Assembly (NCBI RefSeq): GCF_002796985.1
Contig: NZ_PEKX01000009.1
Coordinates: 124,001 to 188,000, forward strand
Source: Pseudomonas sp.
GTDB lineage: Bacteria; Pseudomonadota; Gammaproteobacteria; Pseudomonadales; Pseudomonadaceae
Direction of reading: 5' to 3'
DNA length: 64,000 nt
The notes beneath the pieces were generated by a model. It worked only from the letters and a program-made list of their open reading frames with translations, was not told the origin of the DNA and did no database searches. Position numbers and translations under genes: made by a program. Shown here one piece after another: positions 48,838 through 57,620 of the stretch; positions within the stretch are counted from its first letter, which is position 1; every line of letters begins with the position of its first letter.

Positions 48838-50235
48838 CTAGTTGGCTCCCGGCGGTTGCGGCCAGCGGTGGATGGGGCCGCGCCAGTGTTCGTAGGTCTT
48901 GCCCAGGCGTAGCACTGCGACATCGGCGAATCGCGGGCCGACGATCTGCAGGCCGATGGGCATGCCGTCGCGGGTGAAGCCGCAGTTGATTGAGAGTGCC
49001 GGCTGCTCGGACATGTTCCACGGCACGGTGAAGCCGATGTGCTCGAAGGGCAGCGCCGGGTCGTTGGTGGGCGATGCCCATTCGGCCGGGAAGGCGGCGA
49101 CCTGGTTGGTTGGCGAGAGCAGGAAGTCTACTTCGTGGAACTGCTCGGCGGCCCGTCGACGCATGTCGAAAGTGCGGTTGTAGCCGCGCACCGCGTCGGC
49201 GCCGCTGACCGAGGCACCGCCTTCGGCCCACTGGAAGATATAGGGCAGCACCTTGGCCTGGCGCTCTCTCGGCAGGCTTTCCAGCTCGGCCCACAGGCGT
49301 GCACGCCAGAATTTATCCAGGCCATCCAGCAGCTCGCGGTCGAGGATCGGCTGCACTTCGATGATTTCCGCTCCCGCGTCGGCGAAGCGCTGTGCAGCAG
49401 CTTCAACGGCAGCACGCACATCGGCCTCGGGTTGTAGGCCGCAACCAGGGTCGAGCTGCAGGCCGATGCGCAAGCCCTGTACCTCGGCTTGTTCGATGTG
49501 CCAGTCGAGATCGGCTGGGGGCAGCGCGGTCGCGTCACGCCAGTCCGGGCGGGCGAGGTGCTTCATCATCAGCGCCGCGTCATCCAGCGTGCGGGTCATG
49601 GGCCCGGCGCAGCGCCCGGTGTAATACGGGTCGATGGGGATGCGCCCGAAGCTCGGCTTGAAGCCGACCAACCCGCACCAGCCCGCCGGCAACCGTACCG
49701 AGCCGCCGATGTCGGTGCCGATGTGCAGCGGGCCGTAGCCGGCCGCAGCGGCCGAGGCCGCGCCGGCGCTGGAACCGCCGGGGTTCATGCGCAGGTCCCA
49801 GGGGTTGCGCGCCAGTTCGTGGAAGCTGGAGAGCCCGGAAGAGAGCATGCCGAAGTCCGGCACGGTGGTCTTGCCCAGCAGGATCGCGCCAGCCTCGAAC
49901 ATCCGCGCGGCGGGCGGTGCATCGCCCATGGAAGGTTGCAGCAGGGTGGCGGCGCTGCCCTGGGGAATCGGGTCGCCGCGGGTGGCGATCAGCTCCTTGA
50001 TGGTTACCGGTATGCCATCCAGTTCGCCGCAGGGCGCGCAGCGGATCCAGCGCGCCTCGGAGCGCCGCGCCTGTTCTATCGCGCGCTGCGGATCGAAGGC
50101 GTAGAGCGCGCAGAGCTGCGGCTCCCAGCGGTCGATGTGGGCGATCAGGTGCTCCAGGTACTCGACGGGGGAAAGCTGGTGCGAGCGGTACAAGGCCAGC
50201 AGTTCGACGGCGGACAGGTCGTGCAACGGTGGCAT
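48838..50235 (-). CDS. Amidase-signature family hydrolase
   Basis: The 465-residue protein has the amidase-signature Ser-cisSer-Lys triad: Lys in DGIPVTIKELIATRG near residue 77, the cis-Ser in the GGSSAGAASAAAAGYG region near 155 and the nucleophile in GTDIGGSVRLPAG near 178. The start at 50235 has GGAGA upstream; the ATG ten codons earlier lacks a site. It resembles GatA and enantioselective amidases but has no gatB/gatC neighbours, so a catabolic amide or ester substrate is more likely. Confidence 0.85.
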   Translation of the reverse strand: MPPLHDLSAVELLALYRSHQLSPVEYLEHLIAHIDRWEPQLCALYAFDPQRAIEQARRSEARWIRCAPCGELDGIPVTIKELIATRGDPIPQGSAATLLQPSMGDAPPAARMFEAGAILLGKTTVPDFGMLSSGLSSFHELARNPWDLRMNPGGSSAGAASAAAAGYGPLHIGTDIGGSVRLPAGWCGLVGFKPSFGRIPIDPYYTGRCAGPMTRTLDDAALMMKHLARPDWRDATALPPADLDWHIEQAEVQGLRIGLQLDPGCGLQPEADVRAAVEAAAQRFADAGAEIIEVQPILDRELLDGLDKFWRARLWAELESLPRERQAKVLPYIFQWAEGGASVSGADAVRGYNRTFDMRRRAAEQFHEVDFLLSPTNQVAAFPAEWASPTNDPALPFEHIGFTVPWNMSEQPALSINCGFTRDGMPIGLQIVGPRFADVAVLRLGKTYEHWRGPIHRWPQPPGAN

Positions 50236-50343
50236 GGCGGTCTCCGGCGTGGGGCTATGCCTCACCCTAGCCGAATCCGCGCCGTGATGGGATAGGCGCG
50301 GACGTCACACCGCGCGCCATGCTCCGGTAGTCAGGAGCCGGGA

Positions 50344-50925
50344 TCAGGCGCGCTGGCGCGATTGCTGGTCGATCAGGTACTGCAGGCGATACAGATGACG
50401 GTAGCCCGATTCCCAGGCGCCGTGGCCGGATTTCACGTTGATGTGCCCGGCGGACGGCAGGATCACCGTCTCGGCGCCCCAGGCGCGGCCGAGGATCAAG
50501 GCGCGCTGCGGGCTGCATGCGGCGTCGTTGTCCGAACCCACCAGCACGGCGGGGAAGGGCAGCGCTTGCGCGGCGATGGGGGCGAAGTTGCGCAGGGCCT
50601 CGTGGCAGGTTTCCCGCTCCACGTCGGCCGGGGCGACCAGCAGGGCGCCGGCGACCTGAGCAAGGACGCGGCGGTCGGCGCGGGCCGCCCAGGAGGCGAC
50701 GGTGACACAGCCCAGGCTGTGGGCGATCAGCATGACGCGGCCCGGTTCGCGGCGGATTTCGCGGTCCAGTTCGGCGACCCAGTCCTGGTGCTGTGGAGTG
50801 ATCCAATCGCGCTGTTGTACCCGTTCAGCGTTCGGCAGGGCGCGCTGCCAGTGGCTCTGCCAGTGGGCGTCGTCGGAACCGTGCCAGCCCGGCACGATCA
50901 GGTAGCGGATGCGTTCGTTGCGCAT
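50344..50925 (-). CDS. RBBP9/YdeN-type alpha/beta hydrolase
   Basis: The 193-residue serine hydrolase begins RYLIVPGWHGSDDAHWQSHW, the family's hallmark, and has the nucleophile elbow AHSLGCV near residue 75. Asp lies in LVGSDNDAACS near 128 and His in SAGHINVKSGHGAWE near 157. GAGAGGG lies about 7 bases before the ATG at 50925. Substrate is unknown. It is single, with no partner genes. Confidence 0.85.
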   Translation of the reverse strand: MRNERIRYLIVPGWHGSDDAHWQSHWQRALPNAERVQQRDWITPQHQDWVAELDREIRREPGRVMLIAHSLGCVTVASWAARADRRVLAQVAGALLVAPADVERETCHEALRNFAPIAAQALPFPAVLVGSDNDAACSPQRALILGRAWGAETVILPSAGHINVKSGHGAWESGYRHLYRLQYLIDQQSRQRA

Positions 50926-51043
50926 GGAGCGGCCCTCTCGAATCGTCATGAGAAGGCATTCTAGGGAGGGTTTTAATATTCGTTAAGGAATAAGAAATTC
51001 TTTGCTTATGCAGTATTTCTATCTAACGAATGGCGATAAGACG

Positions 51044-51697
51044 TCAGTCCTTTGCTCGGCGCAGCGGGCAGCAGCGCGCCAGGATGCCCTCCAGGTTGAG
51101 GTCGGGCATGGCGCACTCGCGCAGGGCTTTGGCGGTCTGCTCCACGTAGTCGCGGGTGGTGCCGAAGTGGCCGTGGGCGCTGTCGAGCACGTGCTGGACG
51201 ATGTTGTCGGGCAGGGCGCCGGCGTAGCTGGGCAGGTGGCGTTCGAGGACGAAGCCCAGGGCGCGCACGCGGGTGCCGTCGTCCAGACGGCAGTTCAGCC
51301 ATTCCGGGCGGTACGAGGCATAGGGCATTTCCCGTTCCCAGAGCGCGTAGAGGTTGGTGTCGAGGTTGTCGTCGGGCAGGCGGAAGGCGAAGCCGGAGCA
51401 GGAGCCGCCTCGGTCCAGGCCGAGCACCAGCCCCGGCGCTTCCGGAGTGCCGCGGTGGGTGAGGGACCACAGGTAGAGCCCGCGGTGGTAGCCGTGCACT
51501 CGCGCGCGGCGTGCCTCGGCGACCGGGAATTCCGGGCGCCAGATCAGCGAGCCGTAGGCGAACAACCACACCGGGCCCGCGCCGTGTTCGCTCATGGTGA
51601 TGTCGAGCGAGGCGCGCAGCTGTGCAGGTGTGAAGCGTTCCGGCACCCCCAGTGTCGGCGGATAGAACGGGCCTTCCGAAGCGGGAGACGATGTCAT
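51044..51697 (-). CDS. ChaC-type gamma-glutamylcyclotransferase
   Basis: The 217-residue protein has the BtrG-like fold of ChaC enzymes, which split glutathione to 5-oxoproline and Cys-Gly. The substrate loop is WLFAYGSLIWRPEF near residue 43, the GLYLWSLTHRGTPEAPGLVL block is near 70-90, and the catalytic Glu is in LWEREMPYASYRPEW near 118. ATRDYVEQTAKALRE-type sequence lies near the end. The start at 51697 (MTSSPASEGPFYPP) is the best fit; longer readings enter repeat DNA. Confidence 0.87.
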   Translation of the reverse strand: MTSSPASEGPFYPPTLGVPERFTPAQLRASLDITMSEHGAGPVWLFAYGSLIWRPEFPVAEARRARVHGYHRGLYLWSLTHRGTPEAPGLVLGLDRGGSCSGFAFRLPDDNLDTNLYALWEREMPYASYRPEWLNCRLDDGTRVRALGFVLERHLPSYAGALPDNIVQHVLDSAHGHFGTTRDYVEQTAKALRECAMPDLNLEGILARCCPLRRAKD

Positions 51698-51835
51698 GCG
51701 GTACCCCTCAGGTCTCCAGACTGTCATCAACTTAGTGGAACAACGGCGGCCACGGAAGGGCCTGAAAGGCATAGGTTTATTGCCGGGGCGGGGATGACGA
51801 CGAACGGTGGATGCACACCTTTGTGCCAACTGGGC

Positions 51836-51917
51836 GTAGGAGCGGACTCTGTCCGCGATCGATTTCCGGCTGCTCGGAGCTGGCCGGTTGCATATCGCGG
51901 ACGGAGTCCGCTCCTGC
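51836..51917. repeat. REP pair, second family
   Basis: Starts GTAGGAGCGGACTCTG and ends GACGGAGTCCGCTCCTGC, with a spacer (GGCTGCTCGGAGCTGGCCGG) like that at 2597-2677. It lies in the 373-base gap between chaC and the exbD terminator. Confidence 0.82.
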
Positions 51918-51956
51918 GCAATCATCGACCGTCGGCGCGGGGGCGCGGAATCTGCG

Positions 51957-52008
51957 AATAAAAAAAGGCCGCTCACCCCTGCCTGAGTATTGGGAGAGCG
52001 GCCTTGAA
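51957..52008 (-). terminator. Terminator of tonB-exbB-exbD
   Basis: On the minus strand, AAGGCCGCTC...GAGCGGCC is followed by TTTTTTT. The loop is about 25 bases, and the structure is 63 bases after the exbD stop. Confidence 0.82.
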
Positions 52009-52070
52009 GCTCGGTACGTTGTGGAGGTCCCTTTCTACACCCGCTCTGTTTCAGGTGTCTTACAGGTACC

Positions 52071-52472
52071 TCAGCGCGCGGTGATCACCGCCAGCTTGGT
52101 AATGCCCGCCTTCTCGATGGAGGCCATGGCCTTGGCCACCTGGCCATAGTTCACGTTCTCGTCGGCCTGCAGTTGCACGCGAACCTCGGCGTCCTTGGCC
52201 TTGGCCGCCGCCAGGTTGCCCTGCAGCAGCTCGGGCTGGATTTCGTCCTTGTTGATGAACCACTTGCCGGCGCCGTCGATGCTCACCACCAGCGGGTCCT
52301 TCTGCTCCGGCGGGGCGACCGCCTCGGTCTTGGGCAGGTTGATCGGGATGGCATTGGTCAGCAGCGGCGCGGTGACGATGAACACCACCAGCAGCACCAG
52401 CATCACGTCCACCAGCGGGGTGACGTTGATCTCGGAGAGAACCTCGTCGCTGTCCTGGGTCGAGAAGGCCAT
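52071..52472 (-). CDS. exbD: Biopolymer transport protein ExbD
   Basis: The 133-residue protein has one N-terminal membrane helix with the essential Asp (INVTPLVDVMLVLLVVFIVTAP, residues 15-36) and a periplasmic domain ending LAVITAR. It forms the proton channel with ExbB that energises TonB. Its start is one base after the exbB stop codon. The P. aeruginosa counterpart is exbD1 beside tonB2. Confidence 0.92.
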   Translation of the reverse strand: MAFSTQDSDEVLSEINVTPLVDVMLVLLVVFIVTAPLLTNAIPINLPKTEAVAPPEQKDPLVVSIDGAGKWFINKDEIQPELLQGNLAAAKAKDAEVRVQLQADENVNYGQVAKAMASIEKAGITKLAVITAR

Positions 52473-52473
52473 G

Positions 52474-53190
52474 TCAGCTCGCCTCCTTCACGCTGGCGCC
52501 GGCAGCCGGTTTGCGCGCGGCGGTGGGCAGGGTGACGACGCGGAAGGCGCTCTTCTGCGCGAGGCTGTAGAAGTCGTGGGCGAAGTCGTCGAGGTCGGCC
52601 GCGGTGAGCTTCAGGCGACGGAGGAAGTAGTTGTAGACCAGCACCGCCGGCACGGCGACGGCGATCCCCACGCCAGTGGCGATCAACGCGCTGCCGATCG
52701 GGCCGGCGACGGTTTCCAGGCTCGCCGAGCCCGCCGCGCTGATGCCCTTGAGCGCTTCCATGATGCCCCACACGGTGCCGAACAGGCCGATGAAGGGCGA
52801 GGTAGAACCAATCGAGGCGAGCACCGCCAGGCCCGACTCCAGAGAGCGGCGCTCGCGCTGGATCTGCTGGCGCAGAGCACGTTCGAGGCGGTCCTGGTGG
52901 TTGATCGACTGGGCCAGGTCCGGCTGGCCGTTGTCCTGCACCTGGATGGCAGCGAAGCCAGCCTGGGCGACTCGGGCGCCGGCACCGGGCTTGCCGGCCG
53001 CCTGGTCACCGGCCGATTCGAGGCTGGTGGCGCTCCAGAACTGCTTCTGGAAGCGCTTGTCCTGGGACTTCTGGCGGGTGAACTGGACGCCCTTCACCAG
53101 GGCCAGCGCCCAGGTGACGACGGAGAAGCCGACCAGCAGCCAGATGACTGCGCCTTCGACGGTTTCCAGGGGGTTCAGGGGCAGACTCAT
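52474..53190 (-). CDS. exbB: Biopolymer transport protein ExbB
   Basis: The 238-residue MotA/TolQ/ExbB-family protein has three membrane segments: about 12-32, about 125-150 (STSPFIGLFGTVWGIMEALKGI, the family signature) and about 165-190 (GPIGSALIATGVGIAVAVPAVLVYN). It partners ExbD, whose gene overlaps its end closely, and TonB upstream. Confidence 0.92.
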   Translation of the reverse strand: MSLPLNPLETVEGAVIWLLVGFSVVTWALALVKGVQFTRQKSQDKRFQKQFWSATSLESAGDQAAGKPGAGARVAQAGFAAIQVQDNGQPDLAQSINHQDRLERALRQQIQRERRSLESGLAVLASIGSTSPFIGLFGTVWGIMEALKGISAAGSASLETVAGPIGSALIATGVGIAVAVPAVLVYNYFLRRLKLTAADLDDFAHDFYSLAQKSAFRVVTLPTAARKPAAGASVKEAS

Positions 53191-53239
53191 GGGTGTTCTC
53201 CTTCCGCGTTTCTCGTGCGGCTGATCTGGGCAAGTTGAA

Positions 53240-54052
53240 TCAATGCAATTTGAAATCGATGGGCACGCTGACCCAGCCTTCCTGGGCCACGTCGCCGCGC
53301 TTGGCGGGGACGAAGCTCCAGCGTTTCACCGCACGCACCGCGGCGTCGTCCAGGGAGTCGCGGCCACTGGATTTCTGCACCTGGATTTCGCTCGGGCTGC
53401 CACTGGCGAGTACATGCACTCGCAGCAGCACGGTGCCTTCCCAGCCACGGCGCTGGGCCAGGGGCGGGTATTCCGGCGCCGGGTTCTTCAGGTAACCGGC
53501 GCTGGCCGAGGGCGGCGTCAGCGGGGCCGGCGCCGCTGACGCCGGGGCGGGCGGAGCCGGTGGCGGCGGGGTTTCGGCCTTGGGCGGCGTGGGCTGCTCG
53601 ACCGGCTTGGGCACTAGCTTGGGCTTGGCCACCGGTTTCGGCTTGGGTTTAGGGATCGGCTTGGGCGGCGGCGGTTTCACCGCGTTCTCGTCGACCACGG
53701 GAGGCGGCGGCTCCTGCACGATCGGCTCAGGAATCGGCTCGGGCGGCGGCGCCTCGACCACCGGCGGTGTCGGCGCGGTGAATTCGATGGTCATCGGCGG
53801 CACCTGTGGCGGAACTTCCGGCAGTTGCGGGGTGGGCTGCTGGCTCAGCCAGTAGACCACCGCACCATGCAGTGTCAGGGCGAACAGACCGAGCAGAACG
53901 GCTTCGCGGCGGCTCAGCGCGCGGGCTTTCGCCGGCACGTGGCGGCCCAGCCCCAGCGCATGGCGCAGCGGGCGGCCGAGATCGACCAGGTCGCCGCCGG
54001 GCACGTGGCGCAGGAGGGCATCCGGCGCGAGGGCATGCTGGGGTTGAGCCAT
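53240..54052 (-). CDS. tonB: Energy transducer TonB
   Basis: The 270-residue protein has a cytoplasmic N-terminus of about 45 residues, longer than E. coli TonB. A membrane helix (EAVLLGLFALTLHGAVVYWLS, about 52-72) precedes a Pro/Lys/Glu-rich periplasmic spacer (PPPPKPIPKPKPKPVAKPK). The C-terminal TonB domain has YPPLAQRRGWEGTVLLRVHV and AVRAVKRWSFVPAKRG. AAGGAGAT precedes the ATG at 54052. It matches tonB2 of P. aeruginosa by context. The upstream gap is AT-rich at 54110-54180, but no convincing Fur box was found. Confidence 0.92.
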   Translation of the reverse strand: MAQPQHALAPDALLRHVPGGDLVDLGRPLRHALGLGRHVPAKARALSRREAVLLGLFALTLHGAVVYWLSQQPTPQLPEVPPQVPPMTIEFTAPTPPVVEAPPPEPIPEPIVQEPPPPVVDENAVKPPPPKPIPKPKPKPVAKPKLVPKPVEQPTPPKAETPPPPAPPAPASAAPAPLTPPSASAGYLKNPAPEYPPLAQRRGWEGTVLLRVHVLASGSPSEIQVQKSSGRDSLDDAAVRAVKRWSFVPAKRGDVAQEGWVSVPIDFKLH

Positions 54053-54327
54053 GAACGATCTCCTTGCAGGTCTGCGCGGCTCTACGTCGCGCTTGGAACG
54101 GACCTGCATGATTGGCGGAGCGCCTTAGCTCTTGAAGTGATTGTTTATCTTGTTTAAATAACTTTCAGTGCTATGTAATTTTGGAGAGTCGCTGCAGGCC
54201 TCGTCATTCGGGGCTTTGCGCGAATCCGCAAAAAATCGATGCCTTTGCGGCATGGAAAATATGCAGGAAAGGTTGGTGAAAAATCGCCCAAAGCGGCGGG
54301 ATAGAGCCAATCCACGCGCCGTTCCAT

Positions 54328-54407
54328 GTAGGAGCGAGCTTGCTCGCGAACCCGCCCAGCTTGCGGCATCGCCGGTAAACACTGTTCGCGAGCAAGCTCG
54401 CTCCTAC
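54328..54407. repeat. REP inverted pair
   Basis: A standard first-family pair lies upstream of tonB and downstream of metQ. Together with the terminator at 54437 and the AT-rich stretch near 54150, it accounts for the 438-base gap. Confidence 0.9.
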
Positions 54408-54436
54408 GAAAAGCCCAAGATCCCAAAAGCCGGAAA

Positions 54437-54470
54437 CGAAAAAGCCCGGTCATTCGACCGGGCTTTTCTT
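54437..54470 (-). terminator. Terminator of metNIQ
   Basis: AAAAAGCCCGGTCATTCGACCGGGCTTTT has a seven-pair stem with A and T runs, 20 bases after the metQ stop on the minus strand. Confidence 0.88.
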
Positions 54471-54490
54471 GAGCGTCAGATTCGCGGCGA

Positions 54491-55273
54491 TCAGAAGGCC
54501 GGAACGACGGCACCCTTGTACTTCTCGAGGATGAACTGCTTCACCTCGGGGCTGTGCAGGGCGGCGGCCAGCTTCTGCATGGCGGCGCTGTCCTTGTTGT
54601 CCGGACGGGCTACCAGGATGTTCACGTAGGGCGAGTCGGAACCTTCGATGGCCAGGGCGTCCTGGGTCGGGTTCAGCTTGGCTTCCAGGGCGTAGTTGGT
54701 GTTGATCAGGGCCAGGTCGACCTGGGTCAGCACGCGCGGCAGGGTCGCCGCTTCCAGCTCACGCACCTTGATGTTCTTCGGGTTCAGGGCGATGTCCTTC
54801 GGGGTGGCGGTGATGGACTTGTTGTCCTTGAGCTTGATCACGCCGGCCTTGTCCAGCAGCAGCAGCGCACGGCCGCCGTTGGTGGCGTCGTTGGGGATCA
54901 CCACGGTGGCGCCGGAGGGCAGCTCGTCGAGCTTCTTGAATTTGGTGGAGTACGCGCCCAGCGGCTCGATGTGCACGCCGGTGACGGCGACCAGGTGGGT
55001 GTTCTTGGCCTTGTTGAACTCATCCAGGTACGGCTGGTGCTGGAAGAAGTTGGCGTCCAGGCGCTTCTCGGCCACCTGGGTGTTGGGCTGCACGTAGTCG
55101 GTGAATTCCTTGACCTTCAGCTCAACCCCTTCCTTGGCCAGGATGGGTTTGACGAAGTTGAGGATCTCGGCGTGCGGCACCGGAGTGGCGGCGACGGTGA
55201 GGGTGTCGGCGGCCTGGGCCAGCGGGGCGGCGATGGCTGTGGCAGCAGCGAACGCGGCGAGCAGTTTCTTCAT
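54491..55273 (-). CDS. metQ: Methionine ABC transporter substrate-binding protein
   Basis: The 260-residue protein has a signal peptide (MKKLLAAFAAATAIAAPLAQAA) without a lipobox cysteine, so it is probably soluble or signal-anchored. NlpA/MetQ blocks follow: VAATPVPHAEILNFVKPIL, KEFTDYVQPNTQVAEKRLDANFFQHQPYL, IPNDATNGGRALLLL and ALINTNYALEA. It delivers methionine to MetNI, and its gene is last in the operon. Confidence 0.92.
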   Translation of the reverse strand: MKKLLAAFAAATAIAAPLAQAADTLTVAATPVPHAEILNFVKPILAKEGVELKVKEFTDYVQPNTQVAEKRLDANFFQHQPYLDEFNKAKNTHLVAVTGVHIEPLGAYSTKFKKLDELPSGATVVIPNDATNGGRALLLLDKAGVIKLKDNKSITATPKDIALNPKNIKVRELEAATLPRVLTQVDLALINTNYALEAKLNPTQDALAIEGSDSPYVNILVARPDNKDSAAMQKLAAALHSPEVKQFILEKYKGAVVPAF

Positions 55274-55314
55274 GGTTGGCTCCTGTGTCGGCCCGCATCC
55301 GGCGGGCCTTGTGG

Positions 55315-55995
55315 TTATTTGCGGGAGAAGTGGACCACCAGCTTGTCGCCGACGGTCTGCAGAATCTGTACGAGCACCAGCAGCATGACGACGGTGACGA
55401 CCATCACGTCGGTCTGGAAGCGCTGGTAGCCGAAGCGGATAGCCAGGTCGCCCAGGCCGCCCGCGCCGACCACGCCGGCCATCGCGGTGTAGGACACCAG
55501 GGTGATGGCAGTGACGGTGATGGCGGCGATGATGCCCGGACGAGCCTCGGGCAGCAGGGCGTTCCAGATGATCTGGCGGGTGCTGGCGCCCATCGCCTGG
55601 GTGGCTTCGATGATGCCCTTGTCCACTTCGCGCAGCGCGGTTTCCACCAGGCGCGCGAAGAACGGCGTGGCACCCACCACCAGCGGCGGGATGGCCCCGG
55701 CGACGCCCAGCGAGGTGCCGGTGACCAGCACGGTGAAGGGGATCATCACGATCAGCAGGATGATGAACGGCAGCGAACGCAGCACGTTCACCACGAAAGA
55801 CAGCAGGGCGTAGACCGCGCGGTTCTCGAACATCTGCTTGGGCCCGGTGAGGAACAGCAGCACGCCCAGCGGCAGGCCCAGGACGATGGTGAACAGCAGC
55901 GAGCCACCGAGCATCCAGAAGGTGTCGATGCTGGCCTGGAGAATCTCGGACCAGTCGATATTGACGAAGCCCAGGGTTTCAAAGAAAGCGTTCAT
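55315..55995 (-). CDS. metI: Methionine ABC transporter permease
   Basis: The 226-residue inner-membrane permease has about five membrane segments. The EAA-type loop contacting MetN (EATQAMGASTRQIIWNALLPEARPGI) is near residues 130-155. The start overlaps the metN stop (ATGA at 55992-55995). A GC hairpin lies in the 41-base gap before metQ. Confidence 0.92.
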   Translation of the reverse strand: MNAFFETLGFVNIDWSEILQASIDTFWMLGGSLLFTIVLGLPLGVLLFLTGPKQMFENRAVYALLSFVVNVLRSLPFIILLIVMIPFTVLVTGTSLGVAGAIPPLVVGATPFFARLVETALREVDKGIIEATQAMGASTRQIIWNALLPEARPGIIAAITVTAITLVSYTAMAGVVGAGGLGDLAIRFGYQRFQTDVMVVTVVMLLVLVQILQTVGDKLVVHFSRK

Positions 55996-57002
55996 GCGCG
56001 CAGCACCTCGACGTGGACTTCGGCGGCGTTGAGCTGCGCCATGGCGGCCTCGATGTCACCGCCCACCAGTGACAGGGTCAGCTGGCCGTAGGGCTGGTCC
56101 TTGATGCGGTCGATGCGCCCCGCGAGGATGCTGTAGTCGACGCCGGTCTGGCGCGCGACGGTGCCCAGCAGCGGTGCATAGGTCGCTTCACCGCGGAAGG
56201 TCAGGCGCAGGATGCGCCCCGGTACGTGGGCGAAGTCGTCGTGCTGCTCGCCCTCGTCCACGCGCTCGGCCTCGAAGACGAAGCGGCGGGTGGTTTCGTG
56301 CTGCGGATGGAGGAACACGTCAGCGACCTCGCCCTGCTCGACGATGTGGCCGGCGTCCATCACCGCGACCTGGTCGCAGACGCGGCGGATCACGTCCATC
56401 TCGTGGGTGATCAGCACGATGGTCAGCTTCAGCTCCCGGTTGATCTGCGCCAGCAGTTCCAGGACCTGGCCAGTGGTCTGCGGGTCGAGGGCACTGGTGG
56501 CCTCGTCGCAGAGCAGGATGGTCGGCCGGCACGCCAGGGCGCGGGCGATACCGACGCGCTGCTTCTGGCCACCGGAGAGCTGCGCCGGGTACTTGCGGGC
56601 GTGGTCCTGGAGGCCGACGCGAGCGAGCAGTTCATCCACTCGCGCGGTGACTTCGGCGGCGCTGAAGGTGCCGGCGAGCTTCATCGGCATGGCGATGTTG
56701 TCGGCGACGGTCTTGGAGGCCAGCAGGTTGAAATGCTGGAAGATCATCCCGACGCGCTGGCGGAAGCGGCGCAGGCCGTCGGCGTCCAGGGCGGTGATGT
56801 CGACGCCGTCGATGACGATGCGCCCGCCGCTGGGCTCTTCCAGGCGGTTGATCAGGCGCAGCAGGGTGCTTTTACCGGCGCCGGAATGGCCGATCAGGCC
56901 GAACACCTGGCCGCTCTCGATGGACAGGCGGGTCGGCTGCAGGGCCGGGATATCACGTCCGGCGACGCGATAGGTCTTGTGGACGTCGTGGAATTCGATC
57001 AC
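55992..57002 (-). CDS. metN: Methionine ABC transporter ATPase
   Basis: The 336-residue ATPase has Walker A GHSGAGKSTLLRLIN near residue 38, the signature LSGGQKQRVGIARALA near 140 and Walker B ILLCDEATSALDP near 162. A C-terminal NIL regulatory domain (from about 265) binds methionine. No ATG fits; a GTG at 57002 (VIEFHDVHKTYR) with AAGG upstream gives the usual MetN start. The PAO1 equivalents PA5503-5505 adjoin the same zinc genes. Confidence 0.92.
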   Translation of the reverse strand: MIEFHDVHKTYRVAGRDIPALQPTRLSIESGQVFGLIGHSGAGKSTLLRLINRLEEPSGGRIVIDGVDITALDADGLRRFRQRVGMIFQHFNLLASKTVADNIAMPMKLAGTFSAAEVTARVDELLARVGLQDHARKYPAQLSGGQKQRVGIARALACRPTILLCDEATSALDPQTTGQVLELLAQINRELKLTIVLITHEMDVIRRVCDQVAVMDAGHIVEQGEVADVFLHPQHETTRRFVFEAERVDEGEQHDDFAHVPGRILRLTFRGEATYAPLLGTVARQTGVDYSILAGRIDRIKDQPYGQLTLSLVGGDIEAAMAQLNAAEVHVEVLRA

Positions 57003-57169
57003 TGAGCGAACCTTGTGGGTACGAAGAGGCGCCACCCCCTGCCGGGGCCGTCGGGTCAACAGGCGTAGGCAACGAGCGTAGGCGGTCAGCCAAAACCGCG
57101 CATTTTAACCTGCTTTTTTATGGCTGATTAATCTTTGTTCAGCTAAGCACGGAACAAAAGGAAATAACG

Positions 57170-57192
57170 GGCGCCGCGATCGGGCGCCCGTG
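57170..57192 (-). terminator. Terminator after the small lipoprotein gene
   Basis: On the minus strand GGGCGCCCGATCGCGGCGCCC is followed by TTATTTCCTTTT, immediately after the lipoprotein stop at 57197. Confidence 0.65.
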
Positions 57193-57196
57193 GGGC

Positions 57197-57583
57197 TCAG
57201 GGCGTGCAGTTCGGCTGGACAGCCGGCGCCACTGGCGTGGTGGGCTTCTGCAGGCCGCTCACGTCGGCGGCGACGCCGGGGGCGCGGGGCATCAGCGAGC
57301 GGGCGCGGGTCAGGGCGGTGGTGGCACCGTTGACGTCGCCCTTGGCCAGCGCTGTGCGGCTGCGCTCCAGGTACGCGTCGGCCAGGCGCTTGCGGCGCTC
57401 GGCGAGCTGGGTGGCGTCTTCCTGTTCGGAACCCAGCGCAAGCTGCGCAGATTCCAGACGGCCGGCGGCCAGTTCGGTCTCGAAGCCACTGCTGCTGGGC
57501 GGACTGCTCGCGGTGCTCTGGCAGGCCGCGAGGGCCAGCGCCATGGCCATCAGCGCGAACAGGCGGATGACGAACGACTTCAT
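57197..57583 (-). CDS. Small putative lipoprotein
   Basis: The 128-residue product has a lipoprotein signal (MALALAAC, Cys at residue 21). An alpha-helical region (LAAGRLESAQLALGSEQEDATQLAERRKRLADAYLERSR) follows, with a TPR-like segment GDVNGATTALTRARSLMPRAPG. The tail is Pro-rich. It corresponds to the hypothetical gene between metN and znuB in P. aeruginosa. Function is unknown; the position downstream of znuB suggests possible co-transcription with the zinc genes. Confidence 0.75.
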   Translation of the reverse strand: MKSFVIRLFALMAMALALAACQSTASSPPSSSGFETELAAGRLESAQLALGSEQEDATQLAERRKRLADAYLERSRTALAKGDVNGATTALTRARSLMPRAPGVAADVSGLQKPTTPVAPAVQPNCTP

Positions 57584-57620
57584 GCGTCAGGGTCTCTTTT
57601 GATCAAAAAAGCGCCAAATT

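Noticed and set aside
54110..54180. Fur box upstream of tonB
   Set aside because: The stretch is AT-rich, but the best alignment to GATAATGATAATCATTATC has too many mismatches.
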